Shown here: positions 25,118 to 34,650 of the stretch, in pieces | How the letters are laid out: each line of letters opens with the position of its first letter | How positions within the stretch are numbered: position 1 is the stretch's first letter | From: AP-15 sp963702685 | Lineage (GTDB): Bacteria > Pseudomonadota > Alphaproteobacteria > ATCC43930 > CGMCC-115725 | NCBI GenBank assembly: GCA_963702685.1 | Contig: CAVPDQ010000015.1 | Coordinates: 62,001-126,000, forward strand | Reading direction: 5' to 3' | Length of the DNA: 64,000 nucleotides | The notes under the pieces: model-generated | Seen by the model: the letters and a program-made list of their open reading frames with translations, nothing else | Database searches by the model: none | Told to the model about the DNA's origin: nothing | Translations under genes and position numbers: made by a program

Positions 25118-26257
25118 CTACCTCGCCAGCGCGGCGAGGTGACGCATCAGCCCGATGCCATAACGGGTCGGCGTGCCCGAATAATCGGCGATCAGCGCCG
25201 GAAACCCACCGCAATCGTAGGTATCCCACGCCCAGCCGAGATAGGAGAGGCGGCCCTGGTCGGCGAATTTCATAAACGGCGCGACATAGGTCGTCGCACA
25301 GTCGTATTCGCCGAGCTCGCCGGTGACGACCGGCACGGTTTTGGCCACTCGCGTCACCGCCGGCCATTGCGCCTTGGTCGCCACCAGCCAGCTGCGGCAG
25401 GCGGCCGGGGTGCCGGTTCCGGGCGGTCCGCAATAGCTGTGATAGCCGGCCACCAGCTGCGCCTGTCCCCGCACCGGGTTGGTGGCGGCCGAGCGCAGCG
25501 GGTCGTCGGGGGCGTAGGCGAGCCAACGCCCCAGATCCGAGGCATAGGCGAGCCCGCCCAGCATGATCGGCTGCGTGGCGCCAGCCTTGCGCACCGCCGC
25601 CACCAGCGCCGTCATGCCGGCCGTGCGCCAGGGCTGTGCGCCGGTCGTCACCGTGCAGCCGTCGCGCCAGCAACGCCAGGATTCGACATAAGGCTCGTTG
25701 TAGAGATCGAAGATGACCGCCGGGCGGTCTTTGAAAGCGGCGGCGACCGACGACCAGAAAGCCGGGGCATGATCGGCATCGGCCATCGGCTGCTGCGCAT
25801 TGGCGAGGTTCTTTCCCGGCGCGTTCCAATGCAGGTCGAGGATGGCGTAGAGGCCGGCCGCGTTGAGCCGCGACACAAACCGCAGGATGGCGTTGCGATA
25901 GGGGGCGCCCTGGTCCGGATTGCCGGCGCCGAGATTGATCCCGAGCCAGCAATCCTCGTTGAGCGGGATGCGCACGACATTGGCGTGCCAGGCCCGGATC
26001 GCGGCGATCGCGGCCGCACCCACCGGCCCGTCGAAGATGCCGCCGCCCGAGAGGCACATATATTCGGTGCCGGACCGGTCGACTCCGAGGAGGCGGATCG
26101 CCCTGCCGCGGCCATCGACCAGCGTGTTGCCGCGGACATGGACGGCGAACGGAGGTATCGCGGCATTGCCGCTCGGCTCGGCGCCCGCCGCGCCCGACCC
26201 GAGGAGGCCGAGCCAAAGGACCGCAGCCCCGACGACTCCCGCCGCCGCTCGCCTCAT
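25118..26257 (-). CDS. Secreted glycoside hydrolase family 5-like enzyme
   Basis: 379 residues from ATG 26257, which begins a signal peptide (RRAAAGVVGAAVLWLGLLGSGAAGA). GH5-type TIM-barrel landmarks: RIPLNEDCWLG (about 96), AILDLHWN (about 148), DLYNEPY with acid/base Glu188, GYHSYCG with His273, and TGELGEYD with nucleophile Glu314. Such enzymes cleave beta-glucans or related polysaccharides outside the cell; specificity cannot be told. Upstream in-frame sequence to 26380 is His-rich and encoded by an 18-bp tandem repeat, which I leave out of the protein. Divergent from the large secreted gene at 26828. Confidence 0.83.
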   Translation of the reverse strand: MRRAAAGVVGAAVLWLGLLGSGAAGAEPSGNAAIPPFAVHVRGNTLVDGRGRAIRLLGVDRSGTEYMCLSGGGIFDGPVGAAAIAAIRAWHANVVRIPLNEDCWLGINLGAGNPDQGAPYRNAILRFVSRLNAAGLYAILDLHWNAPGKNLANAQQPMADADHAPAFWSSVAAAFKDRPAVIFDLYNEPYVESWRCWRDGCTVTTGAQPWRTAGMTALVAAVRKAGATQPIMLGGLAYASDLGRWLAYAPDDPLRSAATNPVRGQAQLVAGYHSYCGPPGTGTPAACRSWLVATKAQWPAVTRVAKTVPVVTGELGEYDCATTYVAPFMKFADQGRLSYLGWAWDTYDCGGFPALIADYSGTPTRYGIGLMRHLAALAR

Positions 26258-26270
26258 CGCCGACACGTCG

Positions 26271-26324
26271 TCATGCCCGTGCGCCCCCTCATGCCCGTGC
26301 GCCCCCTCATGCCGGTGCGCCGGA
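26271..26324. repeat. 18-bp tandem repeat, about three units, upstream of the GH5 gene
   Basis: Units TCATGCCCGTGCGCCCCC at 26271-26288 and 26289-26306 are identical and a third at 26307-26324 is degenerate. On the minus strand they would read as His-Gly-rich (GAHGHE) repeats if translated, just ahead of the GH5 start. Confidence 0.85.
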
Positions 26325-26827
26325 GGTTGGTTTCGCACCACCGGCCGCCGCAAAACGATGCTGCAAAGATAGTCGGGCATGCTCGTGCCGTCTCGATCGG
26401 GATCAATTTCAGCGACCCGGCCGCAACGCCTCGCGGCGGCCGAAGATGATCGTTACCAGGCACCAGCGCACCGCGGCTCGGTTCCGTTCGGCGTTGCCTC
26501 CGAGACTCTCGACACATTTTTGCCACAACATGCCGGCACCCCTAAGTTAGAGGTTGCGCGTCAAAGATCGACTAATCCGCTTACGTTCTTTGAAGCGAGA
26601 TCTAGTATCGATCGACCCCACACCTCCGGCGCCGCATGACCTTGCGGTAATCCGGCAAGGCTTCCCGCCGTTATCGATCCTTCCGCAACTGGTTTTTTAT
26701 GAACGCAATCCGCGACGGTCCGGCGCCGAGCCTTGGCAGCCGCACCCGATCGACATGGGATTTCAGCTTTCGGGGGAGGGGCGGCTTTGCGTCGAATGTT
26801 ATCTGCAACGAATTGGGGGGTGGGGCG
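26325..26827. other. Divergent intergenic region between two secreted-protein genes
   Basis: About 500 bp between the GH5 gene (leftward) and the large secreted gene (rightward). I see no gene. It is richer in A+T than its flanks from about 26510 to 26620, and 26640-26660 can form a hairpin (CCTTGC..GGCAAGG). Promoters for both directions presumably lie here, but no -35/-10 pair is convincing. Confidence 0.5.
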
Positions 26828-29245
26828 ATGAGCAGCCGTGTTTTGCGCGGTTTGATCGCAATGTTTGCAGCAATATTAGTAGCTGACGCGGGCATGCCGT
26901 CGGCCGCAGCCGCGTCCGGTGTGGTCAACTCGATCACGCTGACCAACCGGAGCGGGGTGGCGCAGCTCAATTATCCGCTGCAGTTCGGCCGGCCGTTTGT
27001 CGATGGCGCGGTCGAGGGCGAGCCTGTCGTGCTGATCAACGGGGTGGCGGCGGCGAGCCAGGCCGATGTCAAAAACCGCTACCCCGACGGCTCGGTCGAG
27101 TTCGCGGTGATCGCGGTGGTGGTCCCGGCGCTGCCGGCGAGCGGCTCGTTGACCCTGACCTTTCAGGACCGGGCGCCCGGCAGCCACACACCGCTATCGA
27201 GCGCGCAAATGCTCGACCCGAGCTATGATTTCAACGCAATGATGATGCTGAAGAGCACCAGCACGGGCGTCGGCAAGACGGTGTCGGCGCGGACGATGCT
27301 GGCGAACGGCGACTACCAGTTGTGGACCGCGGGGCCGGTGGCGCAGACGATCATCCTCGGCGACGACAGCACGGCGCGCAAATACGACATCGGCTTTGAC
27401 GGCTACCACCCGTTCCGGCCGCGCTTTTACGCAACCTTCTGGCCGGCGACGCATCAGGTGGCGGTGCGCTATGTCGGCGAGAACGACAATGTCCAGGAGG
27501 TCGAGGACCTCAGCTACAACCTCACCCTGATCGCCGGCAACCTGATCGGCTACGGCAAAACCGGCCTGACCCAGTGGGCGATGACCAATTGGAGCCGCAG
27601 CTTCTGGCTCGGCAATGGCGCCAATGGGGGCACGCCCTCGCCGCAGATCGATATCGACTATAACCTCGGCTATCTCGAAGCGACCCGCTGGCTGCCCGGC
27701 TACGACACGTCGATCAAGCCGACATCGGCGCTGGTCGCCGGCGAATATGCGCTGTGGACCGGACGCCCGCACGACCTTTACGACGGCCAATGGGACGGCG
27801 GGCTGTGGCAAAATGCGATGGGCACGACCGGCGAGCGCCAGGAGATCGGCCCCTACCCGACCTGGGACGTCTTGTGGCTCTACACCGGCGATTGGCGGAT
27901 GCGCCAGATGGCGCTGGGGCTCGACGATTTGGCCGCGGCGTGGCCGGCCAATCTGCGCGAAACCGACCCCGCCCGGCGCTTGCAGCGCACCGACCCAGCG
28001 GGGCTCAGCCCCGAAACCGGGCTCGGCCATACCGTCTCGATCACCGACCGGCGCAGCACCGAGTTTTTTGACGCCGGCTATATCTTTACTCAGGGGCTGG
28101 CGGCCGACCGACCGGTTCAGGTCGGGCCTTTCAGCCTGCACAACCCTTGGACATTCGACGGCGCGCACCAGCCGCAGCCGTGGTTTGTGCCTTATGTGCT
28201 GACCGGCGACCCGTGGTATCTCGACGAGGCTTACCTGTGGGCCGGGTTCAGCGCCTCGCGCTATCCGGGCGGCGTGACCAAGGCCGCTTATGGCCGCGGC
28301 CCGACCGGGGCCGAGGGGGTGATCGCCGACGAGCTGCGCGGTGCCGGCTGGGTCTTGCGCTCGCGCGTCGAGACCGCGCTGATGGCCCCCGACAGCGACC
28401 CCGAGAAAGCCTATTTCACGACCCTGACCAACGACGCGCTGGCCCGCTGGGAAGGTGGGCTCGGGGTGATGGGCACCCCCTTCGACGGCAGCGCCGTCAA
28501 GCTCTGGGGCGCCAAATACGGCGATTATTACAGCACCGAGGACGGGACCAGCCCCGAGCACGGCCTGCCGCCGCCGCTCGGCAATTGGGAGTCGAACGGC
28601 AGCCCGCCGACCAAGGCCAACCCCGTTATCTCGCAAAACGAGGCGCCGGGCATCTTTGTGCCGGGGGCGGTCGGCACGATCACCTCGCCGTGGATGCAAT
28701 ATTATCTGATCTACGGGCTCGGCCGGGCCAAGGAGGTCGGGTTTGCCGCCGAGCCGCTGTTGGCGCACACCGCGGCGTGGCTCACGGGCCTCGTCAACAA
28801 TTCGGGCTATCCCACGCTGGTGGCGCAATACGAGATGCCGGTCGAGAAAAGCGGCGGCGGGTTCTTCGCGACATGGGCCGCAATGATCGCGGCATTGAAA
28901 CCGGCCTGGCTCACCGGCAACGGCTATGTCTCGACCGATGGCGGCGTGTCGCTGCCGGCCTATTGGGCGCAAAACCTCAACGCCGACGGGCGCCAGGGTT
29001 GGGCGATCGCCGCCGCCGGCTTTCTCACCGGCGAGCCGGGCGGGGCGCAGATGTGGTCCTGGATGCAGCAGCACGTCTACAACGCCATCGGCGACTGGGC
29101 GAGCAACCCCGGCGCCGGCCCAAAATGGGCGGTGCTGCCGCGCACCGACGCGAACGCGCTGCCGGCGATGCCGACCGTCCCGCCGCCCCCTTCGCCACCC
29201 CCCGCCCCGGCGCCATGCAATTGCGCCGTCGGCGTCACCCACTGA
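26828..29245 (+). CDS. Large secreted protein with PcRGLX/YetA-like RIFT-barrel N-terminus
   Basis: 805 residues from ATG 26828, preceded by a G-rich ribosome site and starting a signal peptide (SSRVLRGLIAMFAAILVADAG). Residues about 30-110 (NSITLTNRSGVAQLNYPLQFG, GSVEFAVIAVVVPALPASGS, LTLTFQD) resemble the N-terminal RIFT domain of PcRGLX/YetA-like exo-rhamnogalacturonan lyases. The rest is Trp/Tyr-rich with helical-barrel character (YLEATRWLPGYDTS, WYLDEAYLWAGFSASRYPGG) and ends in a proline-rich tail (PPPPSPPPAPAP) with Cys residues. Predicted extracellular polysaccharide-active protein; activity not assignable. Partner of the divergent GH5 gene. Confidence 0.6.
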   Translation: MSSRVLRGLIAMFAAILVADAGMPSAAAASGVVNSITLTNRSGVAQLNYPLQFGRPFVDGAVEGEPVVLINGVAAASQADVKNRYPDGSVEFAVIAVVVPALPASGSLTLTFQDRAPGSHTPLSSAQMLDPSYDFNAMMMLKSTSTGVGKTVSARTMLANGDYQLWTAGPVAQTIILGDDSTARKYDIGFDGYHPFRPRFYATFWPATHQVAVRYVGENDNVQEVEDLSYNLTLIAGNLIGYGKTGLTQWAMTNWSRSFWLGNGANGGTPSPQIDIDYNLGYLEATRWLPGYDTSIKPTSALVAGEYALWTGRPHDLYDGQWDGGLWQNAMGTTGERQEIGPYPTWDVLWLYTGDWRMRQMALGLDDLAAAWPANLRETDPARRLQRTDPAGLSPETGLGHTVSITDRRSTEFFDAGYIFTQGLAADRPVQVGPFSLHNPWTFDGAHQPQPWFVPYVLTGDPWYLDEAYLWAGFSASRYPGGVTKAAYGRGPTGAEGVIADELRGAGWVLRSRVETALMAPDSDPEKAYFTTLTNDALARWEGGLGVMGTPFDGSAVKLWGAKYGDYYSTEDGTSPEHGLPPPLGNWESNGSPPTKANPVISQNEAPGIFVPGAVGTITSPWMQYYLIYGLGRAKEVGFAAEPLLAHTAAWLTGLVNNSGYPTLVAQYEMPVEKSGGGFFATWAAMIAALKPAWLTGNGYVSTDGGVSLPAYWAQNLNADGRQGWAIAAAGFLTGEPGGAQMWSWMQQHVYNAIGDWASNPGAGPKWAVLPRTDANALPAMPTVPPPPSPPPAPAPCNCAVGVTH

Positions 29246-29280
29246 GCGCGAGCCCACTGAACTCGAGCCCACTGGGGGCA
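29236..29280. repeat. 15-16-bp tandem repeat overlapping a stop codon
   Basis: Units at 29236-29251, 29252-29266 and 29267 onward share CCCACTGA/CCCACTGG followed by a GAG-rich half (for example GCCCACTGAACTCGA). The first unit contains the stop codon TGA 29243-29245 of the large secreted protein gene. Confidence 0.65.
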
Positions 29281-29734
29281 AGTCAGGATCAGCCGGCCGC
29301 CCGCCAAAGGACGCCCGGCCCCCTGGCTCAAACGGGGGCGAGATACGCCGGCCCGGTAGCCCCGGACCCCCGCTTTCGCGCGTGTGAAGAAATTGAAGAC
29401 CGGCTGGATCAGCGCGGCGCGTCCCCCGCTTTCGCGAGGGCAGGTCCTTCGAGACAGTCGCTCAGGATGAGGTGTGTTCTTACTGCCATCAGCAGCTTGC
29501 CTCATGCTGAGGAGCGCCCTTCGAGACGCCGCCTGCGGCGGCTCCTCAGGACAGGCGGGCGCGTCTCGAAGCACGCACGGTGCCGATGCAGCGCCCTATT
29601 TCCGATCCCCGCCAATTCTTTCACACGCTCTTTCGCGGGGTAAACGACGAACAGAAAATAACGGCGCCACCTGTCCGGTTCGTGCTGACGGCGAAAATGT
29701 GGGAAATAAACGCTCGCCTGCCGTGGCATATAGG
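29281..29734. repeat. Intergenic region with palindromic alphaproteobacterial-type repeat
   Basis: No gene. From about 29447 to 29580 the sequence is built of the TCGAGACG..CTCAGGATGAGG / CTCATGCTGAGGAGCG..CGTCTCGAAGCA type of palindromic repeat that I recall as common in Alphaproteobacteria. CTGAGGAGC (29507-29515) pairs with GCTCCTCAG (29541-29549) around a GCCGCCTGCGGC hairpin, and TCGAGACG (29521-29528) with CGTCTCGA (29572-29579). The region separates the secreted-protein gene from tRNA-Val. Confidence 0.65.
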
Positions 29735-29809
<75 letters not shown>

Positions 29810-29886
29810 GCGCCGCCCCGGCACGGGGGCGGTGATAGCGGATCGCCGCAGCCGAGGCAAGCGCCGGCCAGGAACGGCCCCGCCGC

Positions 29887-30072
29887 TCACCAGCTCAACG
29901 GCTTGCGGCAGACCGAATACCAAAGCCCCAGATTCTGGTCGCGCCAATGCGGGTCGGCGCAGTTCTTGGCGACCATCGCCGCCGATTCAGTGGCGCTCGG
30001 CGGCGCTACCGGTGACGAATCGGAGCACGCCGCCAGAAGCACGGCAACGAGCGCCGCAACTGCCAGCCTCAC
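29887..30072 (-). CDS. Very small predicted lipoprotein
   Basis: 61 residues from GTG 30072, preceded by GGAGG. RLAVAALVAVLLAAC is a lipoprotein signal with the lipid-accepting Cys at about residue 16. The mature 45 residues contain ATESAAMVAKNCADPHWRDQNLGLW and two further Cys. No family recognised. Downstream of it is tRNA-Val on the same strand. Confidence 0.6.
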   Translation of the reverse strand: MRLAVAALVAVLLAACSDSSPVAPPSATESAAMVAKNCADPHWRDQNLGLWYSVCRKPLSW

Positions 30073-30249
30073 CGTTGCACCTCCTCGGCATCGGCACCGG
30101 ATCGACGCCAACCTACGGCCGGGCCTGCGGCATTTTCAAGGCAGGCGCGCGCCCGACTGTCGGCGCTGCCCCGGCACCGTGGCCGGTTTTGCCGGCGCCG
30201 GCGCGGCAAGATAGAGTGCCGGCGCGAAATGTGGCAGAGCGGGGCATCC

Positions 30250-31455
30250 ATGAAGAGCGACAACAGGCCGCGCAATTATCGCCCCGACACGCTCCTGACC
30301 CATCTCGGGCGGCGGCCCGAGGCGCAGCACGGTGCGGTCAATCCGCCCGTCTACCACGCCTCGACGATCCTTTCGCCGAACATGGCCGAATGGGAAGCGC
30401 GGCGCGCGCCGGAAAAGCGCTTTGACATCGTGCGCTACGGGCTCCTCGGCACCCCGACGACCTTTGCCTTGGAAGAGGCGGTGGCGGCGATCGAGGGTGG
30501 CTATCGGGCGATGCTGATGTCGTCGGGGCTGGCTGCGATCACCGCCCCCTTGCAGGCTTGCCTCAAATGCGGCGACCATTTGCTGATGGTCGATACCGCC
30601 TATGGGCCGGCGCGTCATTTCTGCGACCATGTGCTGACCCGCTCCGGCGTCGCCACGACCTATTACGATCCGCTGATCGGCGCCGGCATCGCGCGCCTGA
30701 TGCGCCCCAGCACCCGCGTCGTTTATGTCGAGTCGCCGGGCTCGCTGACCTTTGAGGTGCAGGACGTGCCGGCAATCGCCGATGCGGCGCATGCGGGCGG
30801 CGCCAAGGTGCTGATGGACAACACCTGGGCCTCTCCTTGGCTCTTTCGGTCTTTCGCGCATGGCGTCGACGTGTCGATCCACGCCGCGACCAAATACATC
30901 GTCGGCCACTCCGACGTGATGCTGGGTGCCGTCATCACCACCGAGGAGATGTATCTGCCGGTGCGCACGATGGCCGCCGATCTCGGCCATTGCGCCGCCC
31001 CCGACGATGCTTATTACGCGTTGCGCGGGTTGCGCACCTTGAGCGTGCGGCTCGAACGCCACCAAAAAAACGCGCTCCACGTCGCACGATGGCTCCAGAC
31101 CCGGCCCGAAGTGGCGCGGGTGCTCTACCCGGCGCTGCCCGAAGATCCAGGCCATGCCTTGTGGAAACGCGATTTTTCGGGAGCGAGCGGGCTGTTCGGC
31201 GTGGTGCTGAAGCCCGCATCGAAAACCCAGGTCTATGCGTTGATCGACGCGCTCGACCTGTTCGGCATCGGGTCGAGCTGGGGCGGCTTTGAAAGCCTGA
31301 TCCTGCCGACGAGCCCGGCGGGCGGGCGGACCGCGACCGGATGGGCGCCGCAAGGCCCGACGCTCCGCCTCCATATCGGCCTCGAAGACCCGCAGGATTT
31401 GATCGAGGACCTCGATCGCGGGTTGCACGCGCTGCGCGCCGCCGAGGACACGTAG
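30250..31455 (+). CDS. metC: Cystathionine beta-lyase
   Basis: 401 residues, full length Cys/Met-metabolism PLP enzyme. Landmarks: RYGLLGTPTTFALEEAVAAIEG, SSGLAAITAPLQACLKCGDHLL, VYVESPGSLTFEVQDVPAIA, DNTWASPWLFR, and the PLP lysine in HAATKYIVGHSD. The GLLGTPTT and NTWASPW wording is that of the alphaproteobacterial MetC branch. It cleaves cystathionine to homocysteine, pyruvate and ammonia. An upstream frame extension to 30229 is disregarded. Followed by ugpA-like and ugpE-like permease genes. Confidence 0.93.
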   Translation: MKSDNRPRNYRPDTLLTHLGRRPEAQHGAVNPPVYHASTILSPNMAEWEARRAPEKRFDIVRYGLLGTPTTFALEEAVAAIEGGYRAMLMSSGLAAITAPLQACLKCGDHLLMVDTAYGPARHFCDHVLTRSGVATTYYDPLIGAGIARLMRPSTRVVYVESPGSLTFEVQDVPAIADAAHAGGAKVLMDNTWASPWLFRSFAHGVDVSIHAATKYIVGHSDVMLGAVITTEEMYLPVRTMAADLGHCAAPDDAYYALRGLRTLSVRLERHQKNALHVARWLQTRPEVARVLYPALPEDPGHALWKRDFSGASGLFGVVLKPASKTQVYALIDALDLFGIGSSWGGFESLILPTSPAGGRTATGWAPQGPTLRLHIGLEDPQDLIEDLDRGLHALRAAEDT

Positions 31456-31554
31456 GGCGTGTCGCGGACCGCTGTCGTCACCAGGCATGCCGTCACCGGG
31501 CATTTCGTTCGCTGACGGCGCGCCGCCGGCGCGCAGCCGGTAGAGGGCCCGGCA

Positions 31555-32439
31555 CTGGAACGCCGCACCGTTTTTCCCGGCCGGCTGTTCCCGGCGTTGC
31601 TGCTGTTGCCGCAGCTGGCGGTGACATTTGTCTTTTTCTTTTGGCCGGCGGCGCAGGCGCTGCTGCAATCGGTGCAGCGCGGCGACGCATTCGGGCTTTC
31701 GACCCGCTTTGTCGGGCTCGACAATTTCGCCGCGCTCCTCGCCAGCCCGGATTATCTCGCCTCGCTTCAAACCAGCTTTGTCTTCAGCTTCGCGGTCGCG
31801 GCTTTGGCGCTCGCCGCCGGCCTTCTCTTCGCCGCCATGGCCGACCGCGTCGTGCGGGGCGCGGCGATCTACAAGACAGCGCTGATCTTGCCTTATGCGA
31901 TCGCCCCCGCGATCGCCGGGGTCTTATGGCTGTTTTTGTTTCACCCGAGCTTTGGCATCGTCGGCTCGACATTGCGCCGGGTGGGCATCGACTGGAATTA
32001 CCTGCTGAACGGCCGCCAGGCGCTGGCGCTCGTCGTGCTCGCCGCCGCCTGGAAGCAGATCGGATATAATTTTCTGTTCTTTCTCGCCGGATTGCAGGCG
32101 ATCCCCAAATCCTTGCTCGAAGCCGCAGCACTCGACGGCGCCGGCGCGGCCCGCAGGTTTTGGCACATCACCTTGCCGTTGCTGGCGCCCACCAGCTTTT
32201 TTCTGCTCGTCGTCAACCTCGTCTACGCGTTTTTCGACACCTTTGGGATCATCCAGAACGTGACCCAGGGCGGGCCGGCGAGGGCGACCGAAATTCTCGT
32301 CTACAAGGTTTGGTATGACGGCGTGGTCGGTCTCGACCTCGGCGGCTCGGCGGCGCAATCGGTGATCCTGCTGGCGATCGTCAGCGCTCTGACAGCGGTC
32401 CAGTTCCGCGTGATCGAGCGTCGGGTGCATTACGGATGA
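31555..32439 (+). CDS. ugpA: Glycerol-3-phosphate-type ABC transporter permease (UgpA-like)
   Basis: Six transmembrane segments and the permease EAA loop (EAAALDGAGAARRFWHI). The sequence LERRTVFPGRLFPALLLLPQ, then FVFFFWPAAQALLQSVQRGD, is strongly UgpA. Start is uncertain: no ATG or GTG lies in frame between the upstream stop at 31513 and the conserved beginning. I take CTG 31555 because the conserved N-terminus starts there and AGAGGG precedes it; TTG 31597 would cut into helix 1. A base error at the start is possible. Forms the membrane channel with the next gene. Confidence 0.82.
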   Translation: MERRTVFPGRLFPALLLLPQLAVTFVFFFWPAAQALLQSVQRGDAFGLSTRFVGLDNFAALLASPDYLASLQTSFVFSFAVAALALAAGLLFAAMADRVVRGAAIYKTALILPYAIAPAIAGVLWLFLFHPSFGIVGSTLRRVGIDWNYLLNGRQALALVVLAAAWKQIGYNFLFFLAGLQAIPKSLLEAAALDGAGAARRFWHITLPLLAPTSFFLLVVNLVYAFFDTFGIIQNVTQGGPARATEILVYKVWYDGVVGLDLGGSAAQSVILLAIVSALTAVQFRVIERRVHYG

Positions 32440-32448
32440 GAGGCTGAG

Positions 32449-33294
32449 ATGGCAGGTTCCGGCAGAGGTGCGTGGATCCCGCACGCGGTGCTGCTGGCGG
32501 GCCTCGCCCTGGTGCTGTTTCCGGTCTACGTCGCCTTGGTCGCATCGAGCCTCACTTTGCGCGACATCCTCGACGCGCCGATGACCCTGATCCCCGGCCC
32601 GCACCTTGTCGAAAATTTCCGGCAGGCGCTCGGCCAAGGGACCCTCGGCACCAGCGGCCAGGGTGTGGCGCGGATGATGGCGAACAGCTTTGTCATGGCG
32701 CTCGCCATCGCCATCGGCAAGATCGCGATCTCGCTGCCCTCGGCCTATGCCGTCGTGTTCTTCCGCTTTCCGCTGCGCCGGCTGGCCTTCTGGGCGATCT
32801 TTGTCACCCTGATGCTGCCGGTCGAGGTGCGGATCATCCCGACCTATCAGGTGGCCGCCGATCTGCGGCTGATCGACAGCTATGCCGGGCTCGCGCTCCC
32901 GCTGATCGCCTCGGCAACCGCGACCTTGCTGCTCCGCCAGTTTTTTCTGACCCTGCCGGACGAGCTCGTCGAAGCCGCACGCCTCGACGGCGCCGGCCCC
33001 TGGCGGTTTTTCATCCACATCGCGATCCCGCTGTCGCGCACCAATATCGCCGCGCTCTTCGCGATCCTCTTTATCTATGGCTGGAACCAGTATCTATGGC
33101 CGCTCCTCGTCACCAACAGCCCGGCGATGACGACGATCGTCGTCGGCATCCGCGAGATGATCGGCAACGGCGACGCTCAAACCGCCTGGCAGCTCGTCAT
33201 GGCGACGGCACTCTTGGCCGTGCTGCCGCCGATCGCCGTGGTGCTCGCGATGCAGCGCTGGTTTGTCGCGGGCCTGATCGAGCCCGAAAAATGA
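32449..33294 (+). CDS. ugpE: Glycerol-3-phosphate-type ABC transporter permease (UgpE-like)
   Basis: 281 residues, six predicted helices, EAA loop EAARLDGAGPWRFFIHI. RIIPTYQVAADLRLIDSYAG, GWNQYLWPLLVTN and AMTTIVVGIREMIGNGD are highly typical of UgpE. Inner-membrane partner of the UgpA-like protein, 9 bp downstream of it. Neither a UgpB-type binding protein nor a UgpC ATPase gene is adjacent, so these must be encoded elsewhere or have been lost. Confidence 0.9.
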   Translation: MAGSGRGAWIPHAVLLAGLALVLFPVYVALVASSLTLRDILDAPMTLIPGPHLVENFRQALGQGTLGTSGQGVARMMANSFVMALAIAIGKIAISLPSAYAVVFFRFPLRRLAFWAIFVTLMLPVEVRIIPTYQVAADLRLIDSYAGLALPLIASATATLLLRQFFLTLPDELVEAARLDGAGPWRFFIHIAIPLSRTNIAALFAILFIYGWNQYLWPLLVTNSPAMTTIVVGIREMIGNGDAQTAWQLVMATALLAVLPPIAVVLAMQRWFVAGLIEPEK

Positions 33295-33452
33295 AAACGC
33301 GGTGCGGCAAGCCCTTGACCTTGCTGTGCCGGGGTTCGCGCGGGATGGGTCGATGCTGCGGCGCCGCATTGACCTTGTCCGGGCTCGACCATAAGTTCGG
33401 CGGCGGATGCGGCGTCCGAGCGGCCGCATCCTGAGGCAAGGAATCAGCATCG

Positions 33453-34611
33453 ATGAAACCGACGCGGCGGCCGCGCAACCCATGCTTTTCATCGGGCCCT
33501 TGCGCCAAGCGGCCGGGCTGGTCGCCCGCGGCGCTCCAAGCAGCGCTGGTCGGCCGCTCGCACCGTTCCGGCGTCGGCAAGGCGCGGATCGTCGAGGTGG
33601 TCGACCGCTCGCGGGCGATCCTCGGCGTGCCCGCGGATTGGCGGGTCGGCGTCGTTGCCGCCTCGGACACCGGGGCGCTCGAAATGGCGATGTGGTCGCT
33701 GCTGGGCGCGCGCGGCGTCGATATGCTGGCCTGGGAAAATTTTGGCGAAGGCTGGGTTGCCGACGCGAAGCAGCTCGGGCTGCCCGATGTCCGGGTGCTG
33801 CACGCGCCCTACGGCAAGCTCCCCGATCTCGCGCGAGTCGATCCGGCACGCGACGCGGTTTTCCCATGGAACGGCACAACCGCCGGGGTGCGGCTGCCGA
33901 ACGGCGATTGGATTGCCGCCGACCGCCAGGGCCTGGCGATTTGCGATGCGACCTCGGCCGTCTTCGCGATGCGGCTCCCTTGGGACAAGCTCGATGTCGT
34001 CACCTGGTCGTGGCAGAAGGCGCTGGGCGGCGAGGCGGCGCACGGCATGCTGGCCTTGTCGCCGCGCGCGGTCGAGCGGCTGGAGAGCTATGCCCCGCCG
34101 CGGCCCTTGCCCAAGCTGTTCCGGCTGACCGCCAAGGGCAAGCTGATCGAGGGCATCTTCCAGGGCGAGACGATCAACACGCCCTCGATGCTGTGCGTCG
34201 AGGACGCGCTCGAACTCGCTCGAATGGGCGCAGTCGATCGGTGGTCTGGATGCCTTGGTCGCGCGCGCCGAGCGCAACCTCGCGGTTATCGCCCGCTGGG
34301 TCGAGCGCACGCCGTGGCTGCGGTTTCTGGCCGAGGACCCGGCCACGATCTCCTGCACCTCGCCGCAGCTCGAAATTGTCGATCCCTGGTTCACCGCGCT
34401 GTCGCCGGAGGAGCGCTTTCGCACCGTGCGGGCGATGACCCGGCGGCTCGAGGACGAAGGTGCCGCCTACGACATCGCCAGCCATCGCGCCTCGCCGCCC
34501 GGCATCCGCATCTGGACCGGCCCGACCGTCGCGGCGGAGGATGTCGAAACCCTGCTGCCGTGGCTCGACTGGGCCTGGGACGAGCAGCGCCGCGCCAACA
34601 CACCCGCTTGA
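33453..34611 (+). pseudogene. serC: Phosphoserine aminotransferase, frameshifted
   Basis: The alphaproteobacterial-type SerC: NPCFSSGPCAKRPGWSPAAL, GRSHRSGVGKARI, SDTGALEMAMWSLLG, WNGTTAGVRLPNGDW, and the PLP lysine in WSWQKALGGEAAHGM. Near 34213-34225 the frame breaks after CVEDALE; dropping one C gives SLEWAQSIGGLDALVARAERN and the second frame runs to the stop at 34611 (PPGIRIWTGPTV). Span 1159 nt, one extra. SerC is normally indispensable for serine synthesis, so an error in the sequence is more likely than loss. Functional partner of serA at 35092. Confidence 0.88.
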
Positions 34612-34618
34612 TATCGCC

Positions 34619-34645
34619 ACCACGGAGCCACAGAGAGCACGGAGG
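34619..34645. repeat. Left inverted repeat of the GxxExxY cassette
   Basis: ACCACGGAGCCACAGAGAGC followed by ACGGAGG. It matches the reverse complement of 35038-35064 at about 21-22 of 27 positions. The motif CCACGGAG(G)CAC.GAG.ACACGGAG is one I recall flanking GxxExxY genes in unrelated genomes. It lies 7 bp after the serC stop. Confidence 0.75.
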
Positions 34646-34650
34646 GGGAA

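Noticed and set aside
26258..26380. His-rich N-terminal extension of the GH5 protein
   Set aside because: It is created by an 18-bp tandem repeat, lies before a good signal peptide at 26257 and would block export.
30073..30249. SAM riboswitch upstream of metC
   Set aside because: I looked for SAM-II-type pseudoknot and SAM-I core elements and saw no matching conserved blocks.
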